Positions 1 to 12,530 of a stretch of 64,000 nucleotides of DNA are shown piece after piece. Position numbers and translations under genes: made by a program. Location: NCBI GenBank assembly GCA_017607445.1, contig JAEVHH010000001.1, forward strand, positions 5,580,001-5,644,000, written 5' to 3'. Under the pieces are notes generated by a model, which worked only from the letters and a program-made list of their open reading frames with translations, was not told the DNA's origin and did not search any database. Numbering within the stretch: the stretch's first letter is position 1; each line of letters begins with the position of its first letter. The DNA is from Histoplasma ohiense (taxonomy: Eukaryota; Ascomycota; Eurotiomycetes; Onygenales; Ajellomycetaceae).

Positions 1-548
1 CATGGGGACGGGGACCTCATCTCTGTAAGGACTGGCCATCCATCCGTAAGCGATGGACTGAAGGGCTCTGCTATGTCACCTATTAATGCTACTCCTCTGC
101 TACAACATACGTGCCCGCAGTTTTCGGCGGGCGAGAGAGCATTCGAGCCATCACTCCCTCAGTAGTGATGGAGTTTTCCTGTTTGGGAGCCACTATGCAT
201 CTTGCGGGTCAAGGTCTTCAAAAGTTACCGGTGATGATGTCGCCAACTTGGCTTCTGCCAAATAGGCTGTGACCTTTGACCAGATTTATAGGCGGCAAAA
301 AGAGTTTTTTCAACCTATTAAACCAGTGAATCTGGTCCCGCCCCGCTGGTTGATACTAAATATTCTACGACAACTTTCTACGACCGGTTGCTTCTCTTCT
401 GTTCATGAGACCCGAGTCGATGACGATTTTTTGAAACTCAAATCTTCATACCTCCAACCTCATTTCCATTTTTTGACATATATTCAACCTACATATATTC
501 AACCTACATACACCGTCTCCCCAGCCCCTTAGCTTCTCATCAGGCATA
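1..548. other. Left-edge non-coding region, nagB promoter and leader
   Basis: No convincing coding sequence is visible. In the nagB frame a TGA at 474-476 is followed by no ATG before the split start codon at 549, so this is promoter and 5' leader. A perfect 15-bp tandem duplication (ACATATATTCAACCT) lies at 476-505, about 45 nt upstream of the start. An apparent 87-residue ORF at 269-532 has no recognisable content. Confidence 0.6.
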
Positions 549-2192
549 ATGTAAGAGAACACACAGTTCTCTGCCCTTTGCCGGTATAGATATCTTGGAA
601 CGTCTGGACTAACATACCAGTGCACAGGAGAGTGATAATTAGGAAAGATCCGCAGAGAGTCTCCGAATATGTTGCGGACTACATTATCAGTATGTCCTAT
701 GCTGCATACCATAAGCCCTCCTTCTTTACCTTGGCTAGATACGTCCATCTGTCATCCTCACCCGATTCTTGTACAGAATTTTTGGTTTTGAGAAAACCCC
801 CAGAAGAATATATCATGTTCCATCCTTCTTTCCCGTCGCAGTTGCCTCTCATTCCTTCCCCATAGGTCCTTGTTAACTGATGCGTTCGCTGTCTCTACGT
901 AGGCCGTATCAAACAATTTGCTCCGTCAGAAGATAGGCCCTTTGTCCTTGGTTTACCCACCGGAAGCAGTCCACAGACCGTCTACCGCATCCTCGTCCAG
1001 CGGTATAAAGCTGGCGAGATTTCCTTCAAACATGTCATCACTTTCAACATGGTAGATTAAACCTCATTCCCCACTTTCGCCTTGGCGGATCTCAAAGGAC
1101 CCGGGGCAGGAGCGGCATTCCTAAAACTCCCAGAGATCAAGGAAGAGGCCGCGAAGAAGACGACAAAAGTGGTTGTTAACATTTTCTCTTCCCCACAGGA
1201 CGAGTATGTGGGGCTTCCCCGCGATCACCCTGAAAGCTACCACAGCTTCATGTACAAACACCTCTTCTCGCATGTCGATATCCCCCCAAAAAACATAAAT
1301 ATCCTAAACGGCAACGCTCCCGACCCGATCAAAGAATGTGCCGACTACGAGGCCAAAATCCTGCAAGTGGGTGGCATAGATCTATTCCTCGGCGGCGTCG
1401 GCGCAGACGGGCACATCGCCTTCAACGAGCCAGGAAGCAGCCTCCGCTCGCGCACGCGTGTCAAGACACTCGCCTACGACACCCTCTTAGCCAACTCGCG
1501 CTTTTTCAATAATGACATCTCGCAAGTACCCCGCCAGGCGATGACGGTGGGGATCCAGACGATCTTGGACTCACGCGAGGTGGTGATTGTCGTGACGGGC
1601 GCGCATAAGGCTACAGCGCTGCAGAAGGGTATAGAGAGCGGCGTCAATCACATGTGGACGCTTTCAGCGCTCCAACTACATCCCCATCCGCTGATTGTTG
1701 TGGATGAGGACGCGACGTTAGAGTTGAAGGTGAAGACTGTCAAGGTATGTTCCATAGGAGCAAAATATGCATCCACTCCAGACAAGTCAAATGCACTCCC
1801 TTTCTGGTTGCTGGCAAGTACCACTTTCACTAAATCAATAATATTCCCGATTTCAGTACTTCGTCAGCATTGAGCAAGCCGGCACCGATGCGCGGACCCA
1901 GGGACCGCCCTTGGTCCATCGCACAAAGCAATATAGACCTCCAGTTATGACTCCACCTCACTCCCCGGGCGCGAACGATGCCTTAACCCCCGTCAAGGAT
2001 AGCAAGCTCACGATCGACACATCCGGCTTCCACCCACGAACTGCAAATGGCGGCGGGGAAGAAGAGCTGGACGAGTTGACCCCAGATAGCATGTCATCAC
2101 GCCTTAAAGATTCTTCAATTGCGGGGCTAGATGCGACGATCGCGGGCGATTTGGTTTTTGATAGGATGGGGTCAAGAATTGATGAAGTATGA
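549..2192 (+). CDS. nagB: Glucosamine-6-phosphate deaminase (NagB/Nag1 type)
   Basis: Converts glucosamine-6-phosphate to fructose-6-phosphate and ammonium, the last step of GlcNAc catabolism, in the cytosol. Exons read as 549..550, 628..689, 903..1051, 1199..1744 and 1857..2192, giving 364 residues. The start ATG is split: AT at 549-550, a GTAAGA donor, a CTAAC branch near 609, and G at 628, which yields an N-terminus MRVIIRKDP typical of the family. No other in-frame ATG exists after the TGA at 474. Active-site residues fall at the E. coli positions: Asp72 in FNMDEY, and Asp141, His143 and Glu148 in [11 protein letters not shown]. The C-terminal 80 or so residues (TPPHSPG and onward) form a low-complexity tail beyond the bacterial length. 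It converges on the aldehyde dehydrogenase gene; the matching deacetylase lies 17 kb to the right. Confidence 0.96.
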
Positions 2193-2923
2193 AACCGCGG
2201 TGGTGAGAGACCATATTTATGAGAAAAGCAGGATGTGGAAACGCCATCCTTTTAGCGTCGCATTCGTGGAAAAACTTCAACCCGTTCGTCCTGACTTGAT
2301 GCCATGCTTGGATTCCGCATACGCCGTATCTTTATCATCTCTGAATTTTTTTTTGAAAAAAAAAAGTTGTTTTCAATTTTACATTTTGTTTCCGGGCCAA
2401 AACTTCTTCCAAGTCCTAACCCCTACCGTTTTTCTCTTCGCATTTCCTCCTGCATTATTATTTATTTCATTTTTTTATTTTTATTTTTGGTTTTGGTTTT
2501 GTTTTTGTTTAAACTACTAAAGAGCCATTTTCCCGAATTTTCCTTCTTTGTTTCTCTATACCCGATTTCTTTCTTGACCTGTGAGTTCCGGGTCAAAGTT
2601 CCTTCGCTTCTCAGGGGTCCACTCTTTGGCTACTCAACATGTTTCTCCATTCTATGTGCATTTATCGCATGTATGACTATTTTGCTTGCACTGAGTCTTG
2701 TACGTTTTACAAACCGAAAATATTGGTTCGTGTATAGATAATGCTACTAGCTCGAGTATACAATGTCAGACTGTAGTAGTTATTCGGCGGAGATTCGTGT
2801 CCCTCCTGTTCACAAACAAAAAGGGAGGGTGTTAATGAAGGCCTTTCAGTTTTATACATACAAATTTACACCTGCAGTCAACCTTGGGTCTCAGTCGGAA
2901 CTGCCACTGTACTTCTTCCTATC
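2193..2923. other. Convergent 3' intergenic region (nagB / BADH)
   Basis: A 731-nt tail-to-tail spacer. It is T-rich at 2344-2515, with a T9-G-A10 inverted repeat at about 2346-2365 and a purine/pyrimidine skew typical of 3' UTRs. ORFs here (2131-2741) are low-complexity Phe/Leu runs, not genes. Confidence 0.6.
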
Positions 2924-4521
2924 TTACAATTTCGTAAATGCGGTCGTAATCCCACCACTCATGTCAACCAGTGTGCTCTTATTTCTCACCCATGCCTCAA
3001 TCCCTCTCCGCCCATTTTCAACTCCGACACCGCTTTGCTTCCAGCCTCCAACACTCATCTCCGCCGGGCTTTCTCCCCACGAATTGATCCACGTAATCCC
3101 CGCCTCCAGCTGCGCAATAACTTTATGCGCCATATTGAGATTCGGCGTAAAGACACCCGCCGCCAGGCCCATTGGCGTTTCGTTGGCCCTCCTCACAGCC
3201 TCCTCGACCGTGTCGTACGTAAGGATAGACATGACAGGACCGAAGATCTCCTCCTGGACAATCTTCATGTCGTCCGTGCAGTCTGTGAAAACCGTCGGCG
3301 CAACCCAGTAGCCCTTCCGCAGATGTTCGGGAACACGCGGCTGCTCAAGACCGCCGTAGAGGAGCTTGGCTCTATCCTGCTCGATGCCATGGCGGATGTA
3401 GCTGGTGACTTTCTCGAAATGGACGGCCGATACGAGGGGACCGAAGTTGGTGCTGGGGTCCATGGGGTCTCCCGCACGGACATACTTCATCTTATCCAGC
3501 AAGCTGGTTTCGAAGGCCGATTTGAGACTTCTGGGAACGAAGACGCGGGTGCCGTTCGTGCATACCTGGCCCGTACTGAAGAAGTTGGCCATCATAGAGC
3601 CGTCAACTGCGTTCTCAATGTCCGCGTCTGGAAGGATTATTAGCGGGCTTTTCCCGCCGAGTTCCATCGTTACATATTTCATGGCACCGGCAGCGGAGCC
3701 GGCGACCTTCTTCCCTGTCGACACTTGGCCCGTGAAGGAGACTTTGGCGATGGTGGGGTGAGCGGTGAGGTATGCACCCACCTCCCCAGCGCCGTAGACG
3801 ACATTGAAGACGCCAGGGGGTAGGCCAGCTTCTGTGTATATTTGTGCGAGAATTAGGCCATGAAGAGGAGTGTATTCGCTGGGTTTATAGACCATGGTGT
3901 TCCCAGCAGCGAGACAGGGGCCGGATTTCCATAAAGCGCTAGAGAACAACAGCAGAAAGAAAGGAAAAGAAAGGCTAAATTAGAATATTTTGAATTGTTT
4001 TCAAACGGGTTGTTGTCTGCTTAGTCTTCTCCTTACATTTGAATAGGATAATTCCACGCGCCAATTCCAGCACAGACACCCAAGGCCTCTTTCTTCGTAT
4101 ATACCCAGGCATCGTCCCGTAGCTGGGTAGTTTCACCGTTCAACCCTCCTCCGCCAACGAGGTTTGCAAAATATTCAAGCACATCCGCCCCAGTAACGAC
4201 GTCTACCGTGCTTGTCTCCGAGAATGGCTTGCCCGTATCTTGTGTTTCGACCTTGGCGATCTCATCATTTCGAGCGCGGAGTATTTGCGCTGCACGCAGG
4301 AGTACCCTGGTTCTTAAAGCAGGCGGAGTCTGGGACCAGGAAGGGAAAGCCCTTCTGGCTGAATCGATGGCCGCATCGATGTCCCTATTTGACGAAACTT
4401 CCACATCTGCGAGAACTGAGGCGTTGGAGGGGTCAATGGACTGGAAATGCTTGCCAGAGCTTGACTGCTGGACTTTTCCGTCGAAGTATAGACGTTGTGA
4501 AGTGTAGTGAGAGGAGGACAT
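2924..4521 (-). CDS. Betaine-aldehyde dehydrogenase (ALDH superfamily)
   Basis: NAD(P)-dependent aldehyde dehydrogenase, most like BADH, which oxidises betaine aldehyde to glycine betaine. Exons are 4521..4037 and 3938..2924, with a GTAAGG donor and CTCTAG acceptor, giving 499 residues. I chose the second Met (MSSSHYTSQ); an upstream in-frame Met at 4545 would add 8 residues. Catalytic elements are complete: Asn157 in WNYPIQ (split by the intron), Glu254 in MELGGKSP and nucleophile Cys288 in [10 protein letters not shown]. The C-terminal segment [12 protein letters not shown] is BADH-like. The C-terminus is TKL, a near-match to a peroxisomal PTS1. Choline oxidase 8 kb away makes its substrate, which supports the substrate call. 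Substrate identity is inferred, not shown. Confidence 0.93.
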
Positions 4522-5628
4522 CTTTTCAGAGGGGACTCCTAACACAGGTCGCTCTGAGATTCTAAAAGTATGTTAGCTTAATGGGAAGATCTTCAAGTTG
4601 TTTTGTGTTTTCTTCCGCTCGTTACAGCAACCATACAATGGGCACTGAAATTGATATGGCGATAGGTCGTGATAGTCACGTGAAATGACGTAGACGATTG
4701 TGCTTTTGGAGGGGGAATCGGATGCCATCTGTGTGTGACAGGACAGTGTTTGGGGAAGAATAAATAAATAAAATAATAAAACAATAAAATATCATAATGA
4801 AAAAAAGACAATCAAGTATATTGAGAAGAGGCCAATTTCTTCGCTCATCACTTTATCCTGAGTGAAATGAGGCTCGATTTAACACCTGCAGTTTCGTCTC
4901 AATGGAACCTCACTAATGATTCAGGAGTGTTCAGTGAAAGGATGTTAAGAAATTAGCTCCATCATTGAATCGTAGTACTCCTTTCTACTGTCTTTTTATA
5001 TCGTCTAAGTACTAGTATATCTTATCTGTATATGTGTGCGTAGCATGCTTGTCGAAGAGTCTCTGCCGCTTAAGGATGCATCCCGCTCTCTAATCTCTCT
5101 GTGATCTATATATATCTAGTCACTACACGATGCAGATGTGTTTTGCTGTAGGTGAGCATGAAATCTATCTTTTATTTTCGGTCTTTCTGTCTTCTCAATT
5201 CCTTATCGCTGAGTACATTAACAGCTGCTCCGTGACAATCTGCAGTGTCTCATTGTTGCTTTTAACCCGGTAGTGGGCTAGCTCATCACATGTTTTCCCT
5301 TGTTAGTGGATGAACAGTTTCCCACATCCTTCTTCTTAAGTAAGGTTTCGGAGGAAATAAAAATAAAAATAATAATAAATTTATTGTTCAAAGAATGATT
5401 CAATTTGGGACCTAAATATGTGGTGTTATATACTGACCAATTCGTGCATTGCAGAAATTGAACAAGATTATAATATAGGTTGCAAAGGCCGTGTCTGCGA
5501 GAAAGAGAAGCAAATGAGAGCTGAGGAATGTCATAACAGAGGTAGTAAAAGCATTAACGTTTATAATAAATCCAAGGAGGTGTGGTGGGTATTAGCATGA
5601 TGGCATCATTGCGGACATGGCACGGTGC
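4522..5628. other. Intergenic region upstream of BADH, downstream of P450
   Basis: 1.1 kb holding the BADH promoter (minus strand) and the P450 3' flank. It is AT-rich from 4760 to 5400 with short A/T homopolymers (for example AATAAATAAATAAAATAATAAAA at about 4760-4785). No further gene is seen; the 60-81 residue ORFs lack family features. Confidence 0.55.
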
Positions 5629-7358
5629 CTAGGGAGTGGTCTCCTTATTCCGCTTCTCGACAATACATGGCCAGTTATGCGGAACCACAGTAAAGTAAGC
5701 CTTCCACGTCCATTCTTGCTTTGGGTCAACTTGTCGGATGTTATAGTCTCGCACGAGCGCTGCGCAAATTTTGTACAACTCGATTCGCGCTAGGTGCTGC
5801 CCAGGACAGGAGGCATAGCCCATCCCCCACTGTTTTGGGTAAGCGATGTATGTTAGTTGGGGAGATTTTGTCATGGATGCCAGATGGGGAATACTGAGTT
5901 ACTTACGGGAATATAATATTTCGTAAGACGCGCCGCATCCTCACCCAGCCACCTATCGGGGTTGAATTCACCAGCATCCGGCCCCCAAATCTCCTTCGAA
6001 TAATGCATAACCCAGATGCTAACAGAGACAACGGTTCCCTGGGGGATAGTTCGGTCACCAATTGTCAAGCCGCCCTCGGGTGCAATGCGCGGTAGGCCCA
6101 TTGGCGCCGGTCCGAATATGCGAAGCGTCTCTTTAATACACGCTTGCAAAAAAGGCAACTTCTGCGCTTCCATGTAGCTGATGACAGGGTCCTTAAGGCC
6201 GGCGGCGTCGATCTCCGCCCTCGCGCGGTCCCAGGCATTTGGATGGCGGATCATATAGTACACGAATGCCTGCAGCCCAGAGGAGACAGTTTCATTGCCA
6301 GCCGCGACAGCGTTAAATGCGGCGCTATGGATCTCATGCAGCTTCATGCGGTCTGGGTGCTGATTGAGCATACGGAACCAGTGGGCGACAGCATCTATTC
6401 GCGCATCAGGGTTCTTCTGGCGCTCCTTGATAGCCGTCATGGCTGTGTCAATAAGGTGGCCCCATGGCGTGATATTCAGCCAGGTGATGACTGGGTTGCT
6501 GAGGAAGAGAACATGGAACCAGCGGAAGTAGCCAGCAACAGAGACGTAGGCCGTCTGCGGCGTAGCGTTGGCAATAGTGTTGTTGATATCGCGACCCTCG
6601 CGTAAGAAACCAAATTGTTTAGAGAATACAGCGTCGCCTACGATGTCTGAGGTTGCGAAGGTAAAATATTTACCCAGATCGATTGGCTCGCCGGAGGAAG
6701 CAAACTTGTCCAGCCATCCCAGCAGGAGCTTGATGGTTTCGCTGACGCTGGGCTCGTTTATGAGTAGGTTGGAGAGGGTGTAGGCAGGCGCAAGATGCTT
6801 GGACAACTCCAATTTTACTTTGGGGTCCGTAGCGGACATGGGGTTCTCGAAACGGCCATCTGGGAAGGCTATGATCTTGTACCATTTGTCCTTATGAAGC
6901 ATCGTTCCCAAGATCTTTCTGACGGCATCGGGATGGCTGACGCTGACCTCATTGGGCGCCACACGAACAAAATGTCCTATTTTGGTGCCGCTTCGATTAA
7001 CAACACAATGTTGTATAAGGACAGTTACCAGAAAAGTTAAAGATCAAGTACACATACCATGTTGATTGTGTAACCGAATGAGTTCCAGATTTTGGTCCCC
7101 CTTGAGGATACGATGGATATGCCATAGCCGAGTGAAGCTGGCCGCAAACGGTCCCGGAATGTCACTGATCGGGGAAAGGTAACGACGCCAGATACAGAGC
7201 GTCAGAACAGCAACAGTAAACAGGCCAGCAAGCTGTGGCCCGCCCAAGCCCGAGAACTCCTTCAACCCTGCCATAAGCTCCAGATATTGCATTAGGGTCT
7301 GTTTCAAATTTATGGGCTTGAAAAACTCAGGAATCACAGCATCAAGAATCGCTGTCAT
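5629..7358 (-). CDS. Cytochrome P450 monooxygenase (pisatin demethylase-like)
   Basis: Exons 7358..7058, 6976..5907 and 5829..5629 give 523 residues, normal for a microsomal fungal P450. An N-terminal hydrophobic anchor (about 42-62) is followed by RRYLSPISDIPGP, the proline-rich hinge. The I-helix threonine site is AAGNET (326-330), ExxR is KETLR (383-386), and the heme loop is WGMGYASCPGQ with ligand Cys465. The usual Phe of the heme motif is Trp; relatives I recall also carry QWG here, so I do not regard it as damaging. Intron 2 lies directly before this motif (GTAAGT donor, CTAAC branch). The gene sits inside the choline-to-betaine neighbourhood and is divergent from the PTH11-like gene across a 2-kb spacer. 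Substrate unknown. Confidence 0.93.
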
Positions 7359-9411
7359 TTACCCGCAGAAACTTCGCGACTCGCCGTTGAAGATTGTTGT
7401 TAAGTCCCATATGGGGTTCATGGCAACTCCATCCTGGGAATTGTGATAAATCTCCTCGTGCAAAATTAGTTCGCATTCTTCAGAGGACAGTTTTGCGCCG
7501 TCCAGGTGGCGGCCGCATTAGTGCCCCTTGAGCCGTGGTGGCCGGCTTCCCTCCCCAAGCGAGGCTTCTCTTGAGGGGCAAGCATCCCGTCGAAGGTGAT
7601 TGATCTTGTTCCCTTTTTTAGTCTGTCAAACAGGCTCTCCCGTGAATATTTTTTGCACAATGGTATTGGCGGCAAGCCACATGGCCCATGAGACGGGTCA
7701 TTCGAAACCCCCAACCGTTGATAGGAGAGTTTTGGTGGCTGCCCCACGCTACAGGCCAATTGGAAATACGCCCTTCGTCCCGAACCTGAGCTATGCGCTT
7801 AAATATGCCCTTTTCTCGTGCTAAAGCTCGTTCCCAGCCGTTGATAGACCAAAATTTCTGGGACGCAAAGAAATGGCGTGCATTAATTGGCCAGACGTCG
7901 AATCCCGCTCTGTCGCCGGACTTCTTCCCGGGAGTGTGGAGCAGTGGATCCGCCATTGTGGATGCGACGGGACCCAACGAAAAGCGTTCGTCCTGCTCCG
8001 CATCGGTGACAGCAATCATTGGCACTTCTACTTTTAGTCAGACGTCAGCCCAATCAGTCCAACACTGACTGGCTGAAGGAATCAATCCTCTCGCCGATAT
8101 GCGAGGGATAACCAAAAACACATAAAAACTTGAAGGCTTTCGAATCATCGTGCTCGTTCAGCTGGGAAGCACAAAAGCAGCAGTCTAACGTACTGCTCGG
8201 GGGAGTTTCCAGACTCGGCCGTTTTCTTAGCGGCTTGGTGGGTTGGATCAACCCGGAAGCTGAAACATCAAACTGCTGGAGCCCACTAGCGAAGCCGGCA
8301 ATGGTAAGGGATGGGTGCAGAATCGTATCTCTTCCTGGTGGGCCGCGAAGAGAGTTAGGGCATCTGAGCTCATGAAGGGACTAAAAACAAAAAGACCGAC
8401 TGCTTCAAAAGGGGCGCCATAGCCTAGCCATCCCATTGTATATCGCACGTATTTCGCCCACTATGTTCTCGGAAGCGAGGTGTGTTTTTGCTAGATTCAC
8501 CTGTCAGACGAACGAGAGACAACTTAATGTGGGTCCACAAACGGTCGTCAAGGGTTTAAAATCTTAGACCTGTAAATTTTCAATGCATCCGCTTGGGGAG
8601 TTGGGGATGATTCCGCAGTACCGTGAACCCGTATATATCTTTCCACGAATACTGTCCTTCAATCTGGAGCTAAAATACACTGATAACACAGTCGGTGTTT
8701 TTCATGATCCGTTTATATGGGTTCCCGTTATACTGAGGGAAGGGGTTTCGACAATGCTTGGAATATCCGCCTGACAAGCAGCTTTTTCGAAGCAGAGAGC
8801 ATCCCGTTAGCGGGGTCTCGTATACACAGTCGAGATCACCCAGGTCAACGCTGACAGGGACAGGCCGTCAATGCGCTAAAGAGGCCAAGCAGTGGAGTTC
8901 TGGTCCGGGATTCCATTCACATCCCGCTCGCCGGCCGAAGTCTTCAGGAATGATGGCAATATTCCAAACACCATAAAAAGGACCAGACCGCGATCAAAAA
9001 TTCAAAATGTGATGGATTGCCTTATGGCTATCCAAATTCCCGTTTTGATCGACAGTCAATCCCTGCGCGGGTTGGCTCTGCCACAGTAGCCAAAAGCCTC
9101 TGCTGCTATCCACTTTGGTCGCGCCACCTGTAGTATCGAGACGGGAAGGCTTTTCTGTTCTTCCTGTCTATGCAGTGTTCCCCCTATCATCCCTCGTTTT
9201 ACTCAGAGAACAGCCCTGATGAAGGTTTTGCAGCTGCCTATATATAGGGAACCGTCCTAGAAAAAGCGGATTCGTGCTCAACGACCGCGGGCAGTCGTGT
9301 TTCCCTTCCTTTTTTTTTTTCCCACCCATTTCTAGATGTGGCTTCCAAACCTCACTATCAAGAAAGCGTCTGTTGAAACAAATTGAAGCGTTTGCAACGC
9401 ATTTTGTCAAC
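7359..9411. other. Divergent promoter region between P450 and PTH11-like gene
   Basis: A 2.05-kb head-to-head spacer. Short ORFs of 60-135 residues occur on both strands (for example 7618-8025 minus), but none shows a domain, and they overlap one another in opposite frames. A T-run at 9309-9320 precedes the PTH11-like start. No transposon ends or long repeats were found by eye. Confidence 0.5.
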
Positions 9412-10896
9412 ATGGAGGGCCTTCCACCGCCGTCCAAAGCACCACCTTTCCCTATCGTAACGGCTGATCAGAGGTCAGTTCTGGGAGTTGCAATTGCCTT
9501 CGCCATCATTCCGGCACTGGCGGTTATGTTGCGTATGCTTGCTCGACACCTTGCGAACAGATCGTTGGATGAAAGTGACTATTGTATTATCGTCGCATGT
9601 GTGAGTTTGTGGTCCGATTCGTCTCATTAGTTATATCCTTGCCATCTCCCACTAACCGAATGGCAGATATTTGCGGTAGCTTTGGAGTCCGTCAGTATCA
9701 CTGGTAGGTAGTTGGGCAAAAAACCACCACCCTTACAGCACCCAACATCCACGCCTCGATGTATGGCACGGCAGCTGTAGGAGCCACTTTCTGACGTGCA
9801 CGACCTGTAGGCGTCATCCAGTGTGGCATCGGATATGGACACACAGTACAAGTGATCCAGGAATACGGACTCGAACCCATCACAAAGCTTCTAAAGGTAA
9901 GGAATTCTTGAAGAAAGCTTATAATTCCGTTGAACACCATTCGTTTAATATTCCATATGACTAACACATCTGCATCCAGCTACTCATCCCGCTCCAATTC
10001 CTCTGGGTTCTCAGTCTAAGTTTCTGCAAAGTTTCCATCCTCATGCTTTACGCCAAGGTATTCCCTGTAGGGACCGTTATCTGGGTAGGCAGAGGCGCCA
10101 TGGTGTTCATCGCTGCATGGGCAATCGCGACCATTGTCGCAGGCTGTGTCATTTGCCGTCCCTTCGCCTTTAACTGGGATCAGACAATCCCCGGTGGAAA
10201 ATGTGGTGACCAGGTCCTCTCCTTCACCATTACCGGTGTCTTTAACCTTGTCACCGACATCTTGGTGTTGTGCCTCCCCTTACCATTCCTGGCTAAACTG
10301 CAGATGCAGTTGTATAAAAAGCTGGTCCTGATTGGCGTGTTCAGCATTGGTCTTCTGTATGCTTCCCGCTTCCCGCTTCCCGCTTCCCCCCCAAGAGCCA
10401 ACCAGTTCGAATGGAATGGGGTTATTTTGCAGCAAAACGTTACTTACCATCTGTTCAACCCCACAGAACCTGCGTCGTCAGTGCTGTCCGCATCCACACA
10501 CTCTCCTCCATGGACTTCGCAGATATTACCTACTCCATTCCCCCAGCAAACATCTTCTCCGGCCTCGAACCCAGCGTAGCTGTCACCCTATCCTGCATCC
10601 CGCTCTTACGGCCTCTGTTACGGCGCCCCAAGTATGGTTCCGGCAGCAACACAAGCTACCCTGCTAATTCCACGGGCGCGTCGAAAAATAGCGGGCCCGG
10701 TGGTGGCGGCGGCTTCGAACAACTGAATGATAACAGCTCGCAGTATCAGCTGCGGCCGGTTGCGGGCAAACATTTCGCTGCGGTTAGTTCCTCGAAGAAG
10801 CCTGCGTCCAGCGGGCATGACAGTAGCGATCTAGAGAGCAATGAGGTGGGCGGCATTACTGTCCACGAACATTGGCACGTGGCGACTGAAAGATAA
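9412..10896 (+). CDS. PTH11-like seven-transmembrane protein (fungal rhodopsin-domain family)
   Basis: Five exons (9412..9600, 9667..9703, 9811..9896, 9980..10356, 10467..10896) give 372 residues. All junctions are GT-AG, with a clear CTAAC branch in intron 3 (about 9961) and phases that match. The N-terminus has the family-typical extracellular start, then helix 1 (VLGVAIAFAIIPALAVML) and the conserved DESDYCIIVAC stretch. Later helices include LLIPLQFLWVLSLSFCK and FNLVTDILVLCLPLPF; the tail is Gly/Ser-rich and cytoplasmic. CFEM-type cysteines are absent. PTH11-related proteins act as candidate receptors at the plasma membrane; ligand and role here are unknown. It is transcribed away from the P450 and towards choline oxidase. 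Confidence 0.9.
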
Positions 10897-12478
10897 GCAA
10901 GCAAGCCTTGGGCTGGAATTCAAGTGGGCAAAACAAGTCAGCGTTGTTTTTTTTCTTTATTTTTTTTAAAAAAAAAAGAAAATGAAGAAAGAAAAGAAAA
11001 TAGAAATAACAAAAGGTGGCCTCAACATGATATGACATTTGTCTTCATTTTTAGCTTCTGAGATGATTTTCTGCTTCGCATTGGTTGTATTGAATGCACC
11101 TTTTTGTTTTTGTATTCTTCATTGAGATGGCTAGAACAGTGCCTTCTTGTATTGTTCTATAGAACAGAAATATATGTTATTAACAGGCGTTTTGGGAATA
11201 GAGGCCAGGAATAACAGGAATATTTGATCGTCATAAAGTAACCAGCCCAAAGTCTTCGGTCTCTAATATTTGAAGAAACGTAGAGAGTGGTTTTTTTTTC
11301 TTTCTTTTTTCGTTTTGGTGGGTCTTGAAGGTCCTTCTATGCGGGTTGGTTTCATAAAATTGAAATGTCCTATTTGGATGGATATGATTGATGATGGCCC
11401 AGCGAGGGTCACTTCGAAAACACACTTCTCTTCTTTTTTAAAAAAAGATGGATTCGGCTCCTGGTGTTATCTTAAAATTGGAATCTCATCAATTCATGTA
11501 GATATATGAAAATGAAAAAAAAATAAAAAATAAAAAATAAAATAAAATAAAAAAATAAAAAAAACTTTTCAATGACTAGATCAATCAACTCCTGATCCAA
11601 CTCACCTTTTCACCGGCAGCGGCAAGGGACGATTCCGCCCACAGACAAACCACATTTATTTTGATCCTCGAAATCGGTGAGGGTTCTATCGCTGAAGTTG
11701 AACTGTTCCCTCTAGCATGGTTCCTGGTGCCGCCATCGATGCCATCATGCAGCGCCGAGTCACTGTCCAACCAACAAAAGGCAGACTAGGGATCCATCCG
11801 CCTTCCCAGTTAGGCTTTAGGGCTGGTTGGCGCCGAGACGGGGTTCGACGAAGTCACCAAGGGAGCTCGAATTATTGGCTGAGCGTGCAGTCAGAGGGTT
11901 GGGGAATTGGATTCAGTAGACCGTAACCAGAGGGCGAGGGTTGAGACACCAAAAAAAAAAAAAAAAAAAAAAGCAACCCGCAAGCTGATCGGTCCGGGTG
12001 CGGAGAACTTGCTTGGTTCCAGCACTCAAATCCCGGCAGAACCGATGCTGGATGCTGGACCATTGAGGCAGTCCGCCTTCCCACCGCATCTACAATCAAT
12101 TGTTGGCGACAGGAAACGCCGCAGCTTCGATTTACATGCGTTTGCTGCCGTTTGAGGATAGACTGCGTGCCTGTATATTTCTTCGTTTGAACCCACCTTG
12201 TTGTTGTCATTGATGGACAGGGTAGAGTTCCGCTCCCCGGCTTGTCATTGACAGATCGCCCACCTTGGATGACATCTTTGCCGGTGTCAACATCGACTCA
12301 GTGGGGCACTGCAAACACTGTTCGTTTTTTGCTTGTTGCTTTGACCTTGGTTTCTCTTCGCTTTTTCTCCCTCCCTCCCTGTTTCCAGCACTCGAGCATC
12401 GAAACCGTTCAACAACGCTTCCGTCGTCTCCGTGCCTGAAAAACCTGTTCAACACGAGTCCAAAAGGTAGAGTAGGGT

Positions 12479-12509
<31 letters not shown>

Positions 12510-12530
12510 AGAACATAGAACAAAGAAAAG
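10897..12530. other. Intergenic region, choline oxidase promoter
   Basis: 1.6 kb with A/T homopolymers at 10947-10978 and 11513-11563 and a poly-A run at 11951-11972. A (TA)n tract at 12479-12505 ends 25 nt before the choline oxidase ATG and so lies in its core promoter or leader. No gene seen. Confidence 0.55.
12479..12505. repeat. (TA)n microsatellite in choline oxidase leader
   Basis: About 13 TA units directly upstream of the start codon at 12531. It may double as a TATA-like element, but its closeness to the ATG makes a 5' UTR position more likely. Confidence 0.85.

Noticed and set aside
1082..1198. Open frame continuous with nagB exon 4 (ADLKGPGAG...)
   Set aside because: It falls between FNM and DEYVG, which must be adjacent in NagB, so it is intron 1052-1198.
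7466..9089. Cluster of 60-135 residue ORFs as a gene or transposon relic
   Set aside because: They overlap on both strands, have no motifs and no consistent splice chain; treated as a promoter region.
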